DNA from: Tubiluchus corallicola
Lineage: Eukaryota > Priapulida > Priapulimorpha > Priapulimorphida > Tubiluchidae
Assembly: GCA_030141605.1 (NCBI GenBank)
Contig: JAQGDQ010000091.1
Location: forward strand, 498,001 to 558,000
Direction: 5' to 3'
Length of the DNA stretch: 60,000 nucleotides
The notes below the pieces were generated by a model. That model saw nothing but the letters and a program-made list of their open reading frames with translations, made no database searches and had not been told where the DNA came from. Each line of letters opens with the position of its first letter. Positions within the stretch are counted from its first letter, which is position 1. Below are positions 56,281 to 60,000 of this stretch, one piece after another. Both the position numbers and the translations under genes were made by a program.

Positions 56281-59200
56281 ATGGCTCTTCAAGGTTATAT
56301 CTGTCTTGTGACTGGAGCAACACGGGGTATTGGAAAAGGAATTGCCCTTCAGCTTGGTGGAGCTGGAGCTACTGTTTATATTACAGGTAGCTTTGTACTT
56401 AATAAATGTATATTTGGAGTGTTTTTTGTTCAGCAAAATTTTTTAAACAAATTTCAAGACATTGTTGAGTTTCTATTTGTCATATAAATCCCTGCATTGG
56501 ACCTACATTATATATTAAAAGTACCTTATTGTTTGTTTGAGAGCTATTATTTTAGTCTTTCACAGACTCATAGTGTATTTATCGAAGTGAAGTTATGTTT
56601 CAAAGCTGTAACATGTATTTATATTCTGTTGAACAGAGTTGGCTTACTTTTTCTGTGTGTGGCAAAATGGCACAGGAAAAATAGCACGGTAAAATGGCCC
56701 AGGAAAAAATGACGCAAATGAAAAAGTAGGAAAAAATGGCAGATTATGGTTATTTTGGTGCAGTTGATTTTTATAATAAAAGTGGAATGCGTTCAGCAGA
56801 AAGTAGATCTTTCTAAAGCCGAACAATTCTAAACTTACTCATCTGATTCTTTTGACTAAAAAGTTTAGCACAAAGATAAACAAGCAGACGGGCGAAAATG
56901 TACCTGTATTTGGTATTATATACACTAACAAAATCTCACCAAATATTTGTTCCTTAAACATATTTATAATCAATAGAGCATGAATGTTCCACACAGTGTT
57001 TATTTACCTTTTAACCATTAATTTTGGCAGTGTTAGTAGACTGACAAATATGTACATATCTACTAGCCAAGTCACCTTGTAAGCTGTACACATTAATAAG
57101 CAAGAGCTATAGACAGCATTACACAGTTATACAAATAAGAATTTCTCGAAATGAAATTGGAATTAACTCGTATTGTTTGACCAGGTGGAGATAACAAAAA
57201 AGAACAACTAAACAGTCTCTCTGAGACCTCCATGAAGTGCTTCAATGTTTTTTTTCTACATGATGTTCGGTCAAGTTGTGAGAATAGAGAGCCGTTGAAA
57301 AGATTCCCCTTTTTGCATCATATAACCGGTCTTTCTTCACACAGTTTCTTGGAAATCTGTCAGATAGTTTTTGTGTAATACTTAATGTCATAACAGACAA
57401 AAAAATTTGCGATGAAGCATTACTTCCTTGGCAGAAGTAAAAACTAAGGTAATTATCCCCACTGTAGTCCTAAGTGTTTTACTCAGTGTGCCAATTTTTC
57501 CTGTGCCCTTTTTTTACATACTTTTCCATTTGTGCCACTTTTTCCTGTGCCATTTTTATCATGCCATTTTTTTCCTGTGTCATTTTTACCTACATTCACT
57601 TTTTCAATAAATATACTGCTGCAAGTGGAAGTAAGATTCTTTCATATAGATACAAATATGAAGATTTGAGATTTGTAGATATTCTGAAAATAAATTGTCT
57701 TTGTTTTTAATAATTCGATTGTTCATATGTGAAACTACATATTGTTTGTTGGTTTTTAAATTCGGGTTAGTTTTCGAAGTTAGTTTCTTTTATATTTCAA
57801 AAACAATTAAACAATTTTTTAGGTCGAACGTTGAATGCAAGCCCTGAATCCCATGGTTCGTTAGAAGAAACAGCAAAAGAGGTAAATTTGACGTATTGCT
57901 GACTACTCCAACATAAACACTCAATTTACATAATTTACAAGATGAAAGACTAACTTATCAGTTATACTTTCGTATTTTACCTAATTCTACGTTATTGCTT
58001 ACCATGATTGAAGTATTTTGTATGGTTATACATTGTTTATATATTTATTTATATTTATTTTTTATTTCACCTATAGTTGCTTGCTTACACGTATTTTTAA
58101 CTCACCGACTTTTATGGTGAAAGTTTATGCTCTTAAAAAAGCTAGATTTGAATAAAATAAGCCTTAATTTTATTTATGTTTATCTTTTTTTACTTCAGTA
58201 ACTTAAGTGCTAGTGAAAATAGACCTTTTACTGGAATAGATTTGGTTTCAAAAGTAGATTTGTATTAAATTAAATTTTTAATATGGTCCTGACTTCAATG
58301 TCAAATTTTCAAGGCTTCAGTATCATGTGTAACAAATATTGCACACCTCAGATAAGTAGGTTTATTTTAAATTTTTTGAGTTGTTTACACTTTTAGATAG
58401 AAGCAAGAGGTGGCACCTCAGTTGCAGTACAAGTTGATCATGCCAACATGTCAGAGGTAGAAAAACTGTTTGAAAGAATAAAAACAGAGCAGGATGGACG
58501 ACTAGACATTCTTGTTAACAATGCTTATGCTGCTGTTTCAGTAAGTCTAAGCTCTTGTTAATACATATATATAGCTGTGTCTGTCTCTCTGTCAATGTTT
58601 AATGTGTGATAAAAATGGGAATTATCGCTATGAAAGTATACATGTTTCCTTCTCAAAGTTCAGTAAATACATTTAGTGCATTCAAGGTCGCCACTGATAT
58701 CTGTTTGGCACATTTAAACTTACACCCTGGGTAGTACTTGATGTACTTTGTTCAAATTAAACAGTCAAACGGTTATATAAAAAATAACTGTTATTTCATT
58801 CACAAACCATTTTGCTAATACTTTAGTTACCCTTTTTAAACAATATCTTTTGCTATTAAACTGATCACTTATTGAGTCACAAAAAATTTATTTCATTATG
58901 TTATTTAGGCCCTGCCACCACGTGATGCATTACTGACAACAAAATCAGCACTTGTGATGCATGCGTGTTTACACTGCATAATGCCAAAAATGGTTGTGTA
59001 ACTGCACACTCATCTTATTTAACTTTTGCTACTTCTGCTATACAAGTCTAAATATAAATATAAATATAAAAATTTAACTTTTGGTCACAGAATACTGCAA
59101 GGCTTTTTCTGTTTGAAGATATATTTAATATGGATTCATATGTGTCTACGTATATAATTTTTGCACCTACTCTTGCGACCATAGAAAGAACTGGACATTT

Positions 59201-59830
59201 TGAGGATATTCATCCCCTTCTTGTTTCATGAGAATTAGCCCATACACTGCTTTTTCTGATGCTTCATGAGGGTTTGTAGTTCTAAGTGAAAACGATCATG
59301 CTACAAGATGCAATGAACTTTTTTAATAAGATATTGTTTGCTTGGTGTTTCTGACCTGAATCGACATTTACATCCAGCTTCTAATTCAGCGATTACTGGC
59401 TAGAGTAGTTTAAAGAGTGTTGGCCAGTCTTGTAACTGGATAAAGCATAGTAATACCTACTTAGAATGTTAAAGTCACTTTATTTTAAAATAATACAACA
59501 AATTTGTTTAATCTCAAATTATCAAATTAATAAGCAGAACATTTCTGTAGGCCACCTTGGCCAATTTATGATTATTTTCACTAAGAGATCAGCATTGATA
59601 AATTTTCTGGTTGTATACTGGTGACAAAGAGCTTTATTGTCTTTTCTTTTTGTGCATCTAAGTTGTGCCATATAATTGAGCATCTTTTATAAATGAAAAT
59701 AAACTGCACAGGTTTGGTGATTGTTCATAATTTTTATGTTATTCATTTAGTCGATAATGAAAAGCCTGGGCAAATCTTTTTGGGAAGTTCCACCAGAGGA
59801 ATGGGATACAGTTAACAATGTCGGACTTAG
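56281..59830 (+). CDS. DHRS1: Dehydrogenase/reductase SDR family member 1 (DHRS1), 5' part
   Basis: DHRS1 is a short-chain dehydrogenase/reductase using NAD(P)H with carbonyl substrates. Exons: 56281-56386, 57823-57881, 58397-58540 and 59751-59830; the gene continues past the window. The junctions give one open frame. Visible motifs are the cofactor loop VTGATRGIGKGIA (TGxxxGIG, residues 10-22), ATVYITGR, an LDILVNNAYA strand (NNAYA replaces the usual NNAG and is typical of DHRS1) and EEWDTVNNVGLR. The catalytic Ser-Tyr-Lys lies beyond the window. The start is CAACCATGG, a good Kozak context, 25 bases after an acceptor-like TTTTCTAG. Intron 1 contains the inverted-array element at 56.7-57.6 kb. 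Confidence 0.92.
56655..57605. mobile_element. Element with inverted arrays of GGCACAGGAAAAA words, inside DHRS1 intron 1
   Basis: The left array (56655-56745) is built from units such as AAAATGGCACAGGAAAAA. The right array (57484-57600) holds the reverse complement (TTTTTCCTGTGCCATTTTT and variants). About 740 bases of AT-rich spacer without a coding frame lie between. The architecture matches the 54.3-56.0 kb element but the word differs. Confidence 0.6.
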
Positions 59831-60000
59831 GTGAGTTTGTTTTTTTCTTTTAATGAAACATCCTAATAACATAACATTATCAGAAAAACGAGTGAACAGC
59901 TATCTCTTTAAAAAGAAACAACAGTTAATTCTCATTCCTCTACTCCAACTTTCTAACTTGAACTTTTCTACCTCTCTTCCATCTGATTTAGATCTCTATT

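Noticed and set aside
57428-57710. Phe/Cys/His-rich plus frames
   Set aside because: They translate the TTTTTCCTGTGCC word array of the inverted-array element, not a gene.

Overview
The window comes from a nuclear animal genome. It is AT-rich, its genes are split by GT-AG introns of about 0.1 to 5 kb, it carries many microsatellites and decayed transposons, and it has a degenerate TTAGGG-type tract. The four recognisable genes (Wnt10, a secreted sphingomyelinase-like phosphodiesterase, USB1 and DHRS1) point to an invertebrate metazoan. I cannot name the phylum. A tunicate or other marine invertebrate is a guess only.

Layout. (1) 1.5-10.5 kb, + strand: three coding exons of a Wnt10 ligand, with the signal-peptide exon not found. 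(2) 14.8-17.5 kb, + strand: the last three coding exons of an extracellular neutral-sphingomyelinase-type phosphodiesterase with an N-terminal Cys/Trp-rich module. (3) 17.9-37.2 kb, - strand: a tandem cluster of three two-exon genes. In each, a tiny first exon encodes only a signal peptide (17, 15 and 18 codons) and splices in phase 0 to one large exon with a short polar, mostly basic segment followed by low-complexity Gly/Asn/Ser/Tyr or Asn-Gly/Gln/Trp repeats. The first two share a C-terminal G-F-V-G module. The second carries a duplicated module behind a frameshift at an A8 run. The third contains a 642-bp higher-order repeat. This cluster is the best candidate for an undescribed system: a family of secreted structural or adhesive proteins. 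(4) 43.5-47.6 kb, - strand: a complete seven-exon USB1 gene (266 codons). (5) 56.3 kb to the right edge, + strand: the first four exons of DHRS1.

Mobile DNA lies between and inside these genes: an L2/CR1-type LINE relic (31.4-32.7 kb), an integrase-core relic inside the 5.3-kb intron of the second repeat gene, a Tigger/pogo element with TA target duplication next to the USB1 start, a copia-type 3' relic, rearranged RTE-like LINE fragments (50.9-52.3 kb), and two elements bounded by inverted arrays of degenerate ~16-bp words (54.3-56.0 kb, and 56.7-57.6 kb inside DHRS1). A 24-bp hairpin of pre-miRNA size lies inside the first of these.

Gene models were built by hand from reading-frame continuity, splice-site dinucleotides and intron phase. 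No transcript or database evidence was available. The genes show no obvious shared pathway apart from the repeat-protein cluster, whose members probably share expression and an extracellular role.
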